This document shows positions 63,542 through 64,000 of a stretch of 64,000 nucleotides of DNA, piece by piece. The stretch is from Duganella margarita (GTDB taxonomy: Bacteria > Pseudomonadota > Gammaproteobacteria > Burkholderiales > Burkholderiaceae_D), in NCBI RefSeq assembly GCF_009857535.1, contig NZ_WWCS01000004.1, positions 186,001-250,000 on the forward strand, read 5' to 3'. Every line of letters starts with the position of its first letter. The stretch's first letter is position 1. Made by a program: the position numbers and the translations under genes. Below the pieces are notes generated by a model that worked only from the letters and a program-made list of their open reading frames with translations, had not been told where the DNA came from and made no database searches.

Positions 63542-64000
63542 TTACTGGTACTTGATGCTCCACTTGATCGTCAGCGGTTCTTTCAACGTCAGCTTGCCGG
63601 TGCTGCACGTGACCAGCGTCTTCATCGCACCATACGGCGCCATGAAGTCCTTGCTGCCACTGGTCGGCGCGGACTGGCATTGCTGTAAGCCGCTGACACT
63701 GTATTCCGTCACATCGCCCTGCGCGAAGGTGACGGTATTACCCTTAATGGTAGCCTGATCCGAGAAAGAGGCGAATTCCAGTGACACCTTCTCCACTTCC
63801 TGCGCGCCAACCGGGGTGTAGACATCGGTACGGGTCATCAGACCGTGTTCCAGCTGGTAGGTGGTTTGCAGCTTGATGCGGCCATCCTTGACCGGCGAAC
63901 GCTTGCCCAGTTTGTCCAGTTCATCCTGACGATAGGTGATGGTATAGCGCTGGCCGTCCTTGACGGTCTTGATGTCCTTGATCCACGCGGCGCCGATCAA
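63542..64000 (-). CDS. C-terminal part of an unidentified protein, 5' end beyond the window
   Basis: 152 codons open to the right edge, ending TIKWSIKYQ. Beta-rich with segments ITYRQDELDKLGKRSPVKDG, LMTRTDVYTPVGAQEVEKVS and VTEYSVSGLQQCQSAP, two Cys that might form a disulphide, and no recognisable motif. The pattern suits a C-terminal beta-sandwich of a secreted polysaccharide-active enzyme, consistent with the GH2-GH3 genes that follow, but this is a guess. The window edge falls on a TTG, which should not be taken as the start. Confidence 0.6.
   Translation of the reverse strand: MIGAAWIKDIKTVKDGQRYTITYRQDELDKLGKRSPVKDGRIKLQTTYQLEHGLMTRTDVYTPVGAQEVEKVSLEFASFSDQATIKGNTVTFAQGDVTEYSVSGLQQCQSAPTSGSKDFMAPYGAMKTLVTCSTGKLTLKEPLTIKWSIKYQ

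Overview
The window is a G+C-rich bacterial chromosome segment with densely packed genes. Gene content points to a betaproteobacterium of the Oxalobacteraceae (Massilia, Duganella or Janthinobacterium type): an assimilatory nitrate locus, a grpE-dnaK-dnaJ block with hemH, recN and nadK, a pcm-rhodanese-tolC cluster, and several secreted glycoside hydrolases. The genus is inferred from gene order and protein style, not from a search. No rRNA, tRNA, CRISPR array or integrase/transposase gene was seen.

1-15.2 kb is a nitrogen assimilation region. One minus-strand operon encodes a nitrate/nitrite transporter, NirB, NirD, a flavoprotein and the molybdenum nitrate reductase (cut by the left edge). 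A second minus-strand operon encodes a nitrate ABC transporter (nrtA-nrtB-nrtD), and the ANTAR-domain regulator NasT lies just upstream of it. Both operons begin with the same set of signals: an NtrC-like dyad, a sigma-54 promoter, a two-hairpin ANTAR-target RNA with A-x-x-G-x-x hexaloops, and an intrinsic terminator. Nitrogen limitation should control initiation, and NasT should control read-through of the terminator. A lipoprotein, an RDD membrane protein and a secreted hydrolase lie between the operons.

15.2-33.9 kb is core chromosome: acyltransferase, carbonic anhydrase, dnaJ, dnaK, grpE behind a consensus sigma-32 promoter, hemH, recN, nadK, a DUF3667 protein, a sorbosone-dehydrogenase-like protein, gloA, two SDR genes, tolC, rhodanese, pcm and a TetR regulator.

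33.9-51.8 kb holds two small unknown genes, a VOC protein, a chemoreceptor, a serine hydrolase, a large propeller-type sensor kinase next to a GH97 glycosidase, a GGDEF-EAL protein, an ABC-F ATPase with a possible attenuator leader, two aldo/keto reductases divergent from a LysR gene, an M14-type peptidase and an alpha/beta hydrolase.

51.8-56.9 kb is the most unusual part. A host YkgJ-type cysteine-cluster gene is split in two by about 4.8 kb of lower-G+C DNA bounded by imperfect inverted repeats. The insert carries its own complete, diverged ykgJ copy at the left end, so a full-length protein is restored. It also carries a two-gene unit with a PD-(D/E)XK-type nuclease (sce7726 family) and an sce7725/beta-family protein, a secreted protein of 32-residue cysteine repeats, and a TIR-domain protein. 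It looks like a non-autonomous, probably defensive, cargo element.

56.9-64 kb holds an acetyltransferase, a LysR gene overlapping a periplasmic binding protein gene, and a GH2-GH3 glycosidase operon that continues past the right edge. Four copies of a dispersed palindromic intergenic repeat (REP-like) occur in the window.
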